Positions 12,301-53,206 of a stretch of 64,000 nt of DNA are shown piece after piece. Each line of letters starts with the position of its first letter. The stretch's first letter is position 1. Under the pieces are notes generated by a model. The model had not been told where the DNA came from and searched no databases. It saw only the letters and a program-made list of their open reading frames with translations. Made by a program: the position numbers and the translations under genes. This stretch comes from Gadus chalcogrammus (lineage: Eukaryota > Chordata > Actinopteri > Gadiformes > Gadidae), in contig NC_079424.1 in assembly GCF_026213295.1 (NCBI RefSeq), forward strand, positions 12,884,563-12,948,562, written 5' to 3'.

Positions 12301-15300
12301 TGTCTTAGTTTAGATTTGTGGTATTTCTTTTCATGCATTATTCGTGCATTATCCTTGAATATATGCTATTTTGTGTATTTAAGGTCTTGGAAGCTCAGGT
12401 GTAAGCAGAAAATTATGATGTTGCGCCCATGAACAATACACAATGAACAAATTATTAAATGTTTTACTCTGTTGTGTCAACACTTTGTGTGAAACTACAA
12501 ATTGGAGCATGGCCAGCAACAACACATCAACTAACTCTACTGCTGCTGGGTCCAGTCTTCTTAGGTGGTGCCTGGGATTGTAATTGGAGTCGTCTATAGT
12601 GTTAACTCCATTAAAGAGTGCATCAATGTGTTGATGGTGCTCCAGAAAACCCCAGATATATATCCTCTGTTCTATTTTACACTCATGTTCATGCTTTTTT
12701 ATATTGAATTTATGTGAAAAGACTGCTTGCACATTTTACTGTTTGGATTTGCCTTTCCTATCTATTCATCCACCCCCTATTATATAAGTTAGCATGCAAT
12801 GCACCCTTCCTGAGAAGCAACATCCACCCCCCCTACCTTTGTTTTATGAAAAATGTAATGCTGGCTTGTTATTGGAGAAGGCTTATAAAGCGAAAAGGAG
12901 CTTTACACCTCCCACAATAATTCCCTGCTGTAAATACGTTCAGACCCCACTCAGGCACTTTCCTTTCTCTCTCACATCGGCTTGTAATTAAGTCTGCTGG
13001 GATGGGAGGATCACACAGTAGATAAGACATGCTGGAAGGTTTCTCCTTCTACCAGCTGAAAGCAGCTATCCCTGATCACCAGAAATGCTATTTTTATGTG
13101 TTCTTGCCCGTTTTGAATGCCTCCTTTTGACATCAAGCCCATTGTCAAGACAACCACAATACACATGTGAACACAGACAAATGTATTTGTATGTGTTGGG
13201 GGGAGAGAGGGTCTGTATTTCAGCTGCAGCCTGCCGAAATTCATACAAATGAGCACTGGCACATGAAACCCAAGCTCCAAAAAATCAAAGACAGACTCAC
13301 AGATTCCTTCAAACTGTGATCAATGTGAGCCCAGGGGATCAGCCGAAGCTTGGGCTCTCTTTGCTTTAGCATCGAGACCTCAGTCTCAACATCCACATTC
13401 ACTCAGACGCAACGGGCTCACCTGAAGCCTCTGTGTCCGAAATCCTGTTTTCTATCCACATGATCCCCAAGTCGACACCTCTGCTCAAAGTAAGCATCCA
13501 CCTTCACAGTTGTAATATGACTGGGGGCCTTCCCTCGCTTTCCTTGTTCCACCGTTGTGTCACTAATGGGTTTAGTAATCCCGATAACCTCCATGACAAT
13601 ATGCTGTAGGGTTTCAAGTTCCACTGCTACTTATGTGATGATGTGTTACCTTAGTATTTTTATATTATCTACATTATTTCATTTTTTTGGATTATGTATG
13701 ACACTGTAAAAATGTTTTTAGGGCGTGGTGCGTATGGTATGGATGATATGCCCCGCCTGTACGATACGTAAAGCGTTCATTGGCATAGGCACAACTTCAC
13801 TACAGCCACTATGCCATAGGCCTACTGGCTGCTGATCACTTCGTGGTGATACCAAGCATTTATAAATGTTTCAAATGTCTCTGAACCCACATTGTGCTGC
13901 TTGAATTGTTCATTTACTGAGTATTACACGGTTGCACGTTGATTTGATATATGTGAGAATTAGGAGACTAATTACCCACGATAATGGCAGTTAATCTGAA
14001 TGAAACGCAACACTCCAGCCCCAGACAACACTTTCTCCCAATCTATCCATGCAGAATACAATTAAAAGGTCACTGCATTTCTAATATTACTACGGCAGAA
14101 GGTAATTGTTCTGTTTTTTAATCATGGGAAAAACTCCACTTGCAGGTCTAATCACGATCTATTTTTACAATTTGTTATGTTGGTTAATAGAATTGCGCAG
14201 ATAGAGGCTAATAAAAATGTTCAACTCTGAATTACAAGAGAAACAGAATTGATGACAAACTGTGAGGAAAATTAGCAAACACAATAGTATTTTTGTCTGA
14301 CTGTTGTTTTGCTCTACTGGTAGGCTATTAACCAGCTCTAATTGTATAGATCCTTGCGGCCTGCTGTACCATATATTATAGCTTAGTCCAATTACATTTC
14401 CAGTTTAGTTTGTAGACAGAAAAACGTAAGTACGTGTGCATTCGATCCATCTCAAATCCTTTTTTTTTATTTAAATTGCAGTCATAAATATCATTCATAC
14501 AAAATATATGGAACTTCAGAGTTAAAAACATTATTAAAATTAACATTCCTTATTTCCATTGAGGAAAGTTATCTTGTGAGCTGGAGCAAGGCCCCTACTG
14601 CCTGCCTACCCAGAGCTGTTGCAGTGTGTTTCCCCTCTTGGGGATTGGTTCTGCTTCATGCTTGTAGTGTGATGAGCCCGAGAGGTGAGGAATAATTGTA
14701 TAATGGTTCCATAGCGCCATCTAATGGACACTACCGGAGTTGTCTCACTAACCGGATTTCAAAGTGATCAAATTATATCATATTGCCCAATCCATTCTAG
14801 CAAGGTGATAATAAGGCAAGCTCTGCTATCAGATAGGTCAAATGTTCAACCATCTGTCCCTTAGATGCAACAATGAATGGATTGTGTTTTTATCTAAGTG
14901 GAAAGAATAAGTCACATTCTATAGAATGAAAGGTAGCTAAAGGTACAATCTTCATTTGGATTAAAACATTCACGTGGCAAACGGCCACATTTCTACTTGA
15001 AAACATAACGCATTTAACAGATTGTATAAAGACGCTCCATCATGCAGCAACACCCACTAAAAAGAAAATTTACCAAGGAACGTAGAGTCAAACTTATTTC
15101 ATACTACGTATAATAAAGTTCAATACTGGCATCATATTTTCTCTTCTCCCTTATGTGTTGAACACAAGGCAGGACTGACCAGTCTACAATCTGCATTGTT
15201 TTACAAAAATACAAATATTTAAAGCTCAACTTCTGATCCCAAAAATACAGAATCAGAATACAGAAACTTCTTACGGTAGTCAAATAGAGGAACCTTGAAA

Positions 15301-15790
15301 AGTTCAAAATAGTGGAATTGCTCTTGTTGAATTGGAGGCTACTGTGCTCCACAGGCCCTGGTAAGGCACTTCTCCATAACAGTATAATAAACAAATGCTT
15401 ACTAATTACAATTGCATATTTACAATGAATAGAACCCCTCTTGTTGCCCTTACAGCCTCTCTTAAATATGAGTTCAAGTAGGTTAATCTCTATAAATAAA
15501 GGAAATAATTTATACCTATGGCAAAGCAGCCAACCTTTTAATGGGTTGACTAGAATACAATTATAAATTGTTGTAATTATTTTGGGATGTCTGTTGTGCA
15601 TTTCCCAGTGGTAAAGAACACAAATCTGGTTATGTTGCTTGTGCGCTTCACAAATACAATCGCTCTCTGTATAAATTGAGCTGCATAATTGCACAGTGCA
15701 TAGTATGTAGCAGTGATACACTGAGGTAATGTTTTGTGCTTTGTCCTCAACATGATTGCAGTCAAATAAAACTACCTCTTGACCGTGCAT
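9340..15790. other. Intergenic region between the elastase gene and gls2
   Basis: No gene was recognised in about 6.4 kb. Low-repeat AT-rich stretches (about 10370-10560, 11280-11450 and 13930-14420) look like possible conserved non-coding DNA, but this cannot be judged from one sequence. An exon-like relic at 12245 is listed separately. The - strand ORF at 15104-15790 lies downstream of the gls2 stop and has no recognisable domain. Confidence 0.5.
12245..12308 (+). other. Possible orphan terminal exon
   Basis: A good acceptor (ctctctgcag) is followed by a short open stretch reading WYTKAKKRLMPPPSRQSCVS and then TAG. It resembles a last coding exon, but I found no matching upstream exons and do not recognise a family. 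It may be chance or a gene relic. Confidence 0.2.
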
Positions 15791-15799
15791 AAAGCAAGG

Positions 15800-15871
15800 T
15801 CACACACACACACACACCCAAGCAAACACACACACACACGCAAGCAAACACGCACGCAAACACGCACGCAC

Positions 15872-15920
<49 letters not shown>

Positions 15921-15948
15921 AGCACACACACACACACACACACACACA

Positions 15949-16033
<85 letters not shown>
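15800..16033. repeat. Compound (CA)n microsatellite
   Basis: CA repeats are interrupted by GCAAG and CACG units, then run as a nearly pure block from about 15951 to 16033. The array lies about 90 bp downstream of the gls2 stop codon, so it is probably in its 3' UTR. Confidence 0.93.
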
Positions 16034-16035
<2 letters not shown>

Positions 16036-16124
16036 GCTATAATGAACCATTATGTTTCACAAAGAAGAGATCAGACAACTGCTCTGCTGGCTGTATTTGC
16101 ATCAGATTTCCCCTGAAAAATGGA

Positions 16125-26168
<10,044 letters not shown>

Positions 26169-27543
26169 GGTTAAACAACACTAGACTATAGCTCCACAAC
26201 AGAGTAAGCTGACGGTGGACTATCTGATGCCTCACTTATGTCGGGCCCCTCTCCAGCTTTTCTGGATGAGTCACATAAGCGAGGTAAACGGCGTGCGACA
26301 GCCTTGGAAAACAAAATGTAAAGTTGTCCGGGGTCCTTTAAAATGTTGGCAGCTGTCCAGGAATTTGACGTTCCCATGTGTTGCCGGAATGACAGGATGC
26401 AATGCCCAATCAGAAGACAAGTTATTTATGGCTGACAAACAAAAGTACATCACAAAGAATAGGTTATTGTTGCACTCGATATGTTGATGTGTACTTTCAT
26501 CTTTGAAGCAGGTCTGCCCTTTTGATTGATAGACGATCGGTTATCTATCTGGAATAGAATCCTTCAATAAAACCACAGCTCACCTGGCTGATTCATATAT
26601 AACAAAAAGCTTAAAAACGAGGTAGGCCAATTATATTAGCCTAATTAGAATAGAAAGTCAATGTAGATGTAGTTTTATGATAAAATAAATATATTAAGAA
26701 ATATATAAACTATTCATAGTATGATAACTATGATTAAAGTAATACATGTTTCAAATGTAGGGTCATTTTCTTGCTTGGGTTTAAAACATTGTCTATGAAA
26801 TAGTCCACCATGATGTGTGACTCAATAGCACCACCTTGTGAAATGTCCATTAAATGAGTCGGCACAATAAATGATGCGTCACCTAGTTATACTGCCAACA
26901 ATTGGCCTAATAACGACTATACTTTGAATCAATTAATCCATAATTGTATAAATACTTTTTGATACTATACAGTGCTTCCCTTATTATTGTTTATTTTGTT
27001 AGGCCTGTGATCAGAGGATTAGTTCAACCTGTACATTTCCAACAGGCCATAAGTTCTATACTTATAAACATGTTTTTTGTGTCACATTTCGTGATAAAAT
27101 TTCTGTTATGATACAAAACAAAGACATTATTTGCAATGTTCACTAGCATCATTAATTTTATTGATGTTATTGACGTTAAACAAGAGCAAAAATTATGATA
27201 ATAACTCCTAGTGTCCATCCTTCATTCATCATAATATTGCTTTGAATGTTCCTTGAAAATTACAGGACCATAAATAACACTGGCAACAAGGCACGAGTAT
27301 TGTAAACAAACAATGCATCAATTAAATTATACACTATCTAAATAGTTAGTTATTTGTTATTGTTTTTATAATTTTTTTAATATGCACAAGACATCCCTAA
27401 AGGTACTATCTCGTGTGTTTGTGTTTTTCATGGGTAGATCTGCAATGTCCCTTGGTAGCTTGGTTGTATTGCAGGCAGAAATGGTGTGCATCAAAATAAG
27501 AAGGCAGAGACTGAAACTATTGTCCTATTTCCTATCTCTACTC
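26169..27543. other. Intergenic region between gls2 and rdh5
   Basis: Contains the gls2 5' flank and the downstream flank of the retinol dehydrogenase gene, both genes being on the - strand. Nothing else is recognised. Confidence 0.5.
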
Positions 27544-29388
27544 TTACACACTCTTTGAAGGCCGTGGCATAACCAACTTCAGCCCAATGTCCACCACACA
27601 GGCAGGCATATAGGACAGTGGAATCCAGAGGAGCTTGGCATCCCAGCCGGCGCTGTATCGGGTTCGGGGATAGGCAGCTGTCAGGGAATGTTCCATGCAG
27701 TTGGTCACTTTGGCTAGGTCCTTGTCACAGATGCCATTCATAATCAAACGCTGGATGTTGATATCTGGAAATCACATGAAAGGTTGAGCAACAAGTTATT
27801 CTTCCCATCTTTCTCTGTTAAATATGTATCCCTGATACAAATAATGTTTACTTAATAGAAAATAAAGACAGTGTCAAAAGCTATTCATTTGTTTTGACTT
27901 ATGAAAGCCGGCAAAATCGAATCTCAGACTAATTTATTATATTATTCAAATTCTGTTTTACAACTACCTTGTATAAAGTGTATCACAGTTGTTTGTATTT
28001 ACCCTTATGATGGCAGTGAGCTCACAAATTCAATCTAGTTTGTAGGTTCTCGTCAAGCTTAATCACAGATGGACAGATAGTATTTGAACTTTGCTGATAA
28101 AACGGCCCGAATTGTGCTGATTTGAAACCCTCTGATCTGCCATTCTTCATCAGTTATCCATCAACGGTGCAACACCATCCTCCTCCTCTGCGGTTTTCCC
28201 CTTACACTTATCAAGGTACTTGTCTCCATAGCTGGCCTGAACCTCAGGGCTGAGCTGGTTCCACAGACGATGCAGCTCCTTCTCTATGGGATCAAGGCTG
28301 GTCACGGCTGTCTTGAAGAACCCCGGCTCAATGATGCAAACGTTGACTCCAAAGTAGTGTATGTCCCTCCTAATAGACAGAAGAACAGAGCAGATAATGA
28401 AGTAGACTGGTGCAGTATGCACACACACACTCTGCCTTTGATGATGATGGAGGGCAGACCTGAGGCAGTCGGAGAAGGCCTCTACGGCAAACTTGGAGAT
28501 GCAGTATCCACCGCCGTTGGCAGCGACCCGACCCAGGACCGATGCTATGTTCACGACCCTGCCCCGGGCCAGCTTGACAAGCGGCAGGAAGGCCACGGTC
28601 ATGGCTATCACTCCATTCAAATTGACGTTCAGCGTTTTGTGGAAGTCCTCCACTTTCATCCACTCTGTGGGGCCCATAGGCAGAGAGTACCCTGCATTGT
28701 TCACAATGCCCCATAGACCTGGAATAAAAGTGAGAAAAAAAGGTATTGAAAGCAGCATTCAAAACATGATCATCTCAAAAGCCAAACACAAAACCTACAA
28801 AACCATTCAAAAAATCCCTTACCTTATCTAAAAAATATTACATTTAGTTATTTATATAATATTAAATATATATATTTATTGCAAATAAAGTTTTCAAAAA
28901 TCATATTTCACCCTTATCGCCAACCTCCTTTTTGGTCCACTCCATTGCTTTCTGAATGCTGTCCAGACAGGTCACATTCAGTAGGACCGTTTTAAGGTGA
29001 GGTCCTGACACCCTCTTCAGGTCATCGGCACCCTTCTCCGTCAGACAGGCCGCCAGCACCCGGAAACCCTTACCGTCTAGCTTGCGGCAAAGTAGGTTCC
29101 CAAACCCAGAGTCGCAGCCCGTCACAAAGACATACTTTTCAGTGACGTTTTCAATCACCAGGCTGTCTCGGTAGAGCCAGCCCACGATCCACAGAACCAC
29201 AAAGGTGGCCGAGACGTACAGCAGTGCATTCTCCCTGATGAAAGTGACTGTTTAAAATTTGTTCTTGAACTGACCTTGATAGCCATTATAAAGAATGATT
29301 TGCATCTTGATATCGTTAAACCACATTTATTCACAGAAGATATCGAATAATCTTACCCTAGAAGGTCATAGAGACACTCTGTAATCAT
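27544..29388 (-). CDS. rdh5: Retinol dehydrogenase 5-type short-chain dehydrogenase (SDR9C)
   Basis: NAD-dependent oxidation of 11-cis-retinol or related retinoids and sterols at the ER membrane. Five coding exons keep frame: 29388-29357, 29234-28912, 28718-28460, 28369-28206, 27764-27544, giving 332 aa. The start is in a small exon ([10 protein letters not shown]) because the next exon has no in-frame Met before an upstream stop. A membrane segment ([19 protein letters not shown]) is followed by the cofactor motif TGCDSGFG, then VNNAG, the catalytic YxxxK (GGGYCISKF) and EPGFFKT. The C-terminal part ([30 protein letters not shown]) favours RDH5 over RDH16 or HSD17B6. The neighbour bloc1s1 matches the human RDH5-BLOC1S1 pairing. 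The exon 3 donor was set at gtaagg (28205) because only it keeps frame. Confidence 0.9.
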
Positions 29389-29419
29389 ATTGCATGAAAA
29401 TATATTATTTGGGGATGAC

Positions 29420-31697
29420 CTGAAGAAGATGTTGGTTGCTGTGAAGATAATGGAAAACAATAAATAAGTAGGTATAATATCAGTTTTTGAATAGCATTTA
29501 ACATAGTTATGATGACCAGTAAATATGTACACACCTCTCCTTATGAAGCACTATAGATTTGTTGGCAGACTGTGTTTCTTTAATGACTGATTGTCTAATT
29601 TGTAACCCAACAACGTTCTTAGCACATGAGAAATCTTTGTATAATGCTCTTATGGAACAAAGAGCTGCATGGCGAAATGACAGCACTCCCAGCAGAGTGG
29701 AACCTTTTGTATTGCTGCACACTTTTAATTCCACATAAGCTTCTGACTACTGAGAACCAGATTATTCGGATTCTATTTGGCTTATTAGTTTGAGTAGAAC
29801 AAGATGTTTAGATAACCTGTCATCCATCTACATCAATATGGTTAAATTATGATTGCATACGTCAGAATGTGTCGTATGGGCAAAATCCTGACTCATCTTC
29901 TAAATAAATAATATTTAATAAAAAAATAGAATGTTTATAATTCATTATTATTATTCCTCTTCAACCAAAAATCAGATCTCAGAAAAAAATTATTTACAAA
30001 ATAATGATTTATATTTATATTATCTCTAATCATTGCTTATTCTCTTGGCTGCAGGTTGTTGGGTTTCGGTTTGCTAGTAAATTAAAGTAAAAAGAGAGAC
30101 CTCTGCTTGCACCCCTCGGTACTGCTGACCAAAGTCCTGCATGACTCTTCCACATGTTTACAACTTTTTATATTCTTGGAATATCGAACAAACTAAATGA
30201 AATGCCTTACCTTTTCCACGTCTCTACAGGTCTACAGGCTTCCCTTGGGCTTCTCGTTCCCTCTTGGACTGCTCTCTGATCCAAGGGAAAGTTGGTCCGG
30301 GTAAAGGTTTTATCCACACAAGGTTTATCCCCCAAGAAAAGCCTGAAAGCCTGCGACTCGTAATCCCCAATCCGTAAGCATTTGCTTTGTTTGTGACCGT
30401 GAATGTTCAAATATGTGTATGCCTTCTTAGTGAAAAAAAACAGGGATTCCTAGATTACGATGTTCTCATCATTGTTAATGTGTATTCACCGGTTATTTTG
30501 GGATAATTTGCAAAAAAAATATTTCAAGCAGCTGGATTCGTAATACTGATCTAATAAACCTCAGGAAACATGTAACACACCAGACGTGAAGGTGGGTGAC
30601 TTAACATTCGTTCATATCAACTGGTGAGGCATGATTTCAAAGTCCAATGATCATGTGACCTGTAAGAAAGTGCTCTTGGTAGTGCTATTGGTTAGTTCAG
30701 TCAATTTTAGCGTTCCTATACGTCAATGGAAATAGCTTAACTAGTCACGACATGTGTGTCAAAATTTAAGTGAATTGTTATATTATTAAAATTCCCCTTT
30801 TTATAATTAGATATGCATATATTGATCTGCAGCAAAAGGGACCATTATTAGAACCATATAAAAGCATGGTATCTATTGACTGACTTCTTGGCATGCAAGA
30901 TGCGGAAATAAAGAACAATAAAGTGTGGTTTCCACTTGCCACGTGCTCGGTGTGGCATAACTTTCCTCCTCAACCACACGCATTCCACTGATGGATTAAT
31001 CAAGCTTTACCATGTTTTAAATAGCAACACAAAGAATTAACTTTTTAGTGCGTGTTTATTAAGATGTTACAGCTAGCCTTTCAGCTAGATGTGTAATATT
31101 TCGAACAAACTTTGGCTGAAGAAAATAATAAAATACAGAACAGAGGGATTAAAAGTGTAAAAGCCTACCTCAGGGCAAGCAGCGATAGCGCTACCATGGT
31201 AAAGAACACAAGAGGTAATCTTGTTCACGGCCTCTTAAAGCTACATGTCAATAAATCCAATTTCACACATCTCCCCCTTTTCTCAGTCACTGTTGTTATG
31301 CAAACAGTTGACTGTTTGCATAACAGCCACTTGTGAACTTGCCTCGACAATCATAGCTACTGCAGATAAGCTGAACACAGCTGTGTTTTTGCTGAAGATA
31401 TTGATCAGCAGTTAAAGTAACAAGGGAACATGATTTGTGAGTACCAAACAGTAAATATATTGAAAATAAACATTGCAGCCTTGCATATATTATAAATACA
31501 TTTCTTCAGTTATTCCTTGAACACCACAGTATTCAGCACAATTCAAGCTGGGCTCAGCAGGCAGCATCAGGCGTCTTGAAGTCATCTGTGTTAAAACGTC
31601 TCCTGATCTCCATATTTCTGATATGCCTCTTGTTGCAGAGCAGCTGGGGTTTCAGCTTTGAAGCTGGCAGTTCATGACACGTCCATCCTCCTCATGC
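29420..31697. other. Upstream region of rdh5 with a probable 5' non-coding exon
   Basis: The exon holding the rdh5 start extends to 29419, where an acceptor (cttcttcag, - strand) precedes it. A further - strand exon ending at a strong donor (GGAAAAG|gtaagg, 30211) is the best candidate for a 5' UTR exon. No other gene is seen before bloc1s1. A perfect palindrome at 31294-31325 is listed separately. Confidence 0.4.
31294..31325. repeat. Perfect 14-bp palindrome with 4-nt spacer
   Basis: tgttatgcaaacag (31294-31307) and ctgtttgcataaca (31312-31325) are exact inverted copies separated by ttga. Each arm holds an octamer-like ATGCAAAC. It lies about 370 bp downstream of the bloc1s1 stop. Confidence 0.75.
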
Positions 31698-33183
31698 TTA
31701 GGATGAAGCCGACTGAAGCTGACCCTTGTGGACATACTCCAATGCAGTGGCTATTGTCCTCATGTCCATCTCAATGCTCCGAGCCCAGTTTTCCACATCT
31801 CCAATTTCCTAACAAAATAATGGACATTGCTTTGCATTTGGCGACTTTCTGTGGTCTAAAAGGCTGATGGATTTCAACTGTACGTTGACATGCCACATAT
31901 GGATGCATGGTGCCAGGTCAGAGGGTGAGATTAATCGAAAGCAATAAAGGCTATCAAAAGCTTTGATTACTATATGGACCACAAGGGGTAGCAATGATAC
32001 GATTTAAAGATGCAGCTGTAAGTTGCATGCCAGACAAATATGTTTATTAGTTACTTTACATGAAAATAGTTTATACACCACTTTCCCTACAGGACAATAT
32101 ATTTTGTGGCTGATGACAGCTTGTCAACATTAGGCATCTTAATATACAGAACAGAGCATACCTTTAGGGCTTGATTGAATCCCTCCACCATGCTGATCCA
32201 CTGGGCCGTTTGCTTGGAAAACTGACTGGCTTGCACCTGGAGAGTCTTCACCTCATGGTCCAACTTGCGCTGGTTAACGTATGCCTGGGCTACCCTAAAA
32301 ACAAGGCACACATCAGTGGTGCACTGTGACCTTAACCCTTGGTACACATACACACTAAAGTTCCATTGTGTACCATGTAGCATCTTTACTAGCAACAGGC
32401 AGTTATTTTAATTCATCCATATAAGTTTACTACATTTCATATTCATCTGTTAAATTTATTAATCATTCATCACGATGGCAGTTGGTGCGCCAATGTTAAC
32501 TTGTACTGCGGTTACCAGGTCGAAATGTGAATATGCTTCTGCATGTTCAAACGCAACACAGACTGATACTATATAGGTCTTAAATCATTGTGCTTTCTGC
32601 GACCAAATATTGTTTTCAAAGTTGATTATCCCTTGTCATCCTGCCCAGGTTATGCCACAGGTTTTACAATGATCAATGGATGAAAATATTTTGTCATCTG
32701 TAACGTTATGCCTAATAAATGATTGGAGGAAATGTATAATCTATCCAACACAGAAACTCAAAATAGCATAACTAAATAAATGTTTGCAGTTACCCGGCAA
32801 TGCTGACTAAAATGAACCTGAATAGGTCAGGTACCACACCTGACTGAACATATCAAGTCACATCGTACCCAACATTAAGGTGGTCCACCAAAGCTTCTGT
32901 CAGACAGGTAGCCGCAGCAATGGCTTCGCGTCTTCTTCTCTCTGTGCGAAATGAATCACAATACATTTAAATCCAAACGTTGCCACATTGTTCATCAACC
33001 ATTGCGATCAGTAAGTCATCTACATTCCGCTGTAGATAGGCTTAACTCATGTGGACTACCCACAGTATTTTTAGCATTTAAAATAGCAATATTGCTATGC
33101 ATTTCGATTTTCTGAAACTCACCTTGGAGCTCTTTGCGCTCGTTTTGTTTCGCCTGGTGCTCCTTTAATAAACGGGAAAGCAT
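31698..33183 (-). CDS. bloc1s1: BLOC-1 subunit 1
   Basis: Subunit of the BLOC-1 and BORC complexes, which work in lysosome-related organelle biogenesis and lysosome positioning. Four exons: 33183-33123, 32941-32869, 32294-32162, 31808-31698, giving 125 aa, the length of the common human isoform. The N-terminus MLSRLLKEHQAKQNERKEL and the segments TCLTEALVDHLNVGVAQAYV, QTAQWISMVEGFNQALKEIG and RTIATALEYVHKGQLQSA match the family along the whole length. The protein is mostly helical, as expected for a coiled-coil subunit. All splice phases close. It diverges from itch across a short intergenic region. Confidence 0.96.
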
Positions 33184-33946
33184 TGTGTTAGCGGTGACTT
33201 TTATGATGTATTGTTCGTGTTTACATTTATTTTAATATGGCAGGCTTGTATCTAAAATCTAAAGCCGTAACACAACAATGGATCTGCTATCACGAGACTT
33301 CAGATAGCCTTCTCGTCAGCCAATCACGTGCATTATCATGGGGTAGCTAAAAGCCACACATGCGTGGTACGTCCATGGAGGCTCTGGGATATCGTAGTGT
33401 GTCATATATATTTTCTTTTTGTTGCATGTATCGAAGAATATAATGAGAAAATACAATTCCCTCCAGAGTGACACATTGAGTATAATATGTTTGTGTTGTG
33501 CCATTTTTCACCTCATATGCAACGTTACAGATGGCAACATTATCATAACATGCCCTGCAGAACTGGAAATACACAATATTGCCTATTTAGTTGTCTTTAT
33601 GATTTCTCTATCAAATGTATATAACAACGTTATTCAGAGCAGATATATTAATCGTTTTACTCTCAGCCTGCCTACCATGCAACTGCTTGACATTCCACTA
33701 TTTATAGATAGCGAAATATTGACTATAATTTAATGCACGTTACTCCAAAACGTTATATCATCAATAATTTTGTAACCATTTTACGCTGAATTCTTTAATT
33801 TTGAAGAGCAGATGCGTCGTGGTACCGGAAGCTGGCGGGCTGACAAGCTGCTGGCAGCAACCTGTCAACAATTTTTGTGTGTAGCGAAAATAAGTGTTGG
33901 TCGGCGTGTTGGTGGAACTGGAGGACTTCATTATAACGGTCAGTCC
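33184..33946. promoter_or_regulatory. Divergent bloc1s1/itch promoter region
   Basis: The bloc1s1 start codon (33183, - strand) and the likely first non-coding itch exon (about 33810-33940, ending at a plausible donor, aacg|gtcagt) lie within about 0.75 kb. There is no obvious TATA box near either start. Shared regulation is inferred from geometry only. Confidence 0.4.
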
Positions 33947-34918
33947 CCATGTATACGCAGAATCGTTTGTGTTTCAAGTTACTAATAATTGGGCGATGTG
34001 TCAATTCTAAAGATTTGTAAAGACGACTAGGTTGAAGCCTCGGTTTGGCGTTAGCTTTAAAGTAATGCAGTTAGCTTAAATGGTAAGCTAGCTGAATCCT
34101 TCATTTGGATTCGGTGGTTGTTCACTAAGTTTGCAGTACCGGTCTAAATATTTAGTTGTGTAGATTGTCCCACGACTTGTGAGAAATAACTGTAAATTAA
34201 AAACGAAAGATTGTCAACTTTAGCCTCTTATCATAATCGTCCACGATTACGCGACCTCGATTGTTGTCATAGTTCATATAATGTCAATGAGCAGCGCATC
34301 ATTTTCCATTCATCGTGGGTAAAAAATGATTTGAAGTCAGTGGGGGACTTATTTTACACAATGTTGACTGGATTGAATCGATGGTTAGTTTCATATTGCC
34401 TCAATCCGTTGGAGCAACTGTGTCTCTGTTAGGAATGTACTAGTTGATATGCTCTATTGTCCTTATTATTCTCGTCTGATTTATCTATTCAAATATATGC
34501 TTTATATACCATCTATAATAACGAATCTATAGCAACAATTGCTTGACGCTCAAATAACCCTCTAGATGGGCGTGTGATCCAGTCTAAATATGTTTTTATT
34601 TGATTTGATTCCTAAGCAGCACATTATGTTGAAAGTATTAGTTATTAATGTTATGTTCCAATAAAGCCCCCTTTTTACTTGATACTGGTAATTTTGCAGT
34701 TTAAATGCCAGGTGGATCTTTGAAATTGTCAATTGAATGTTGGCCTGTAAGGTGCTTTGAGAATCATGATAGAGCTACGGTATATGAAAACACTTGACTG
34801 CTTACGCTCCATTTATGTGGAGCTAGAGTTTAATCCCTTAAGTGGGTTACCTGTACAGGATGTCAAAATGTTTACGTGTGATGTCACTCCTCGTGTTTGT
34901 TACAGGTCCTTTCTGTGT

Positions 34919-34946
34919 ATGATGGCTGCAGTGTAATGGCACGACC

Positions 34947-34950
<4 letters not shown>
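34919..34950 (+). promoter_or_regulatory. Two overlapping short uORFs leading to the itch start
   Basis: ATGATG..TAA (34919-34936, MMAAV) overlaps by one base a second ATG..TGA (34936-34950, MARP). That uORF's TGA overlaps the main ATG (34947) as ATGA. All lie in one exon, after the acceptor ending at 34904. Confidence 0.55.

Positions 34951-53206
<18,256 letters not shown>

Noticed and set aside
12379..12732. 117-codon - strand ORF as a transposase fragment
   Set aside because: No DDE, zinc-finger or other motif could be recognised, so no transposon call is justified.
13418..13624. 68-codon - strand ORF that looks coding-like
   Set aside because: No matching splice partners or recognisable family; kept only as a chance ORF.
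15104..15790. 228-codon open frame on the - strand
   Set aside because: It lies downstream of the gls2 stop, has no recognisable domain and a Cys/Ile-rich composition typical of AT-rich UTR. It is most likely chance.
26186..26377. 63-codon - strand ORF upstream of the gls2 start
   Set aside because: It is not in frame with gls2 and has no similarity to the family N-terminus. At most it is a 5' UTR ORF, and the transcript start is unknown.
28270..28831. + strand ORFs opposite rdh5 exons
   Set aside because: These are shadows of the - strand rdh5 coding exons, with no independent domain.
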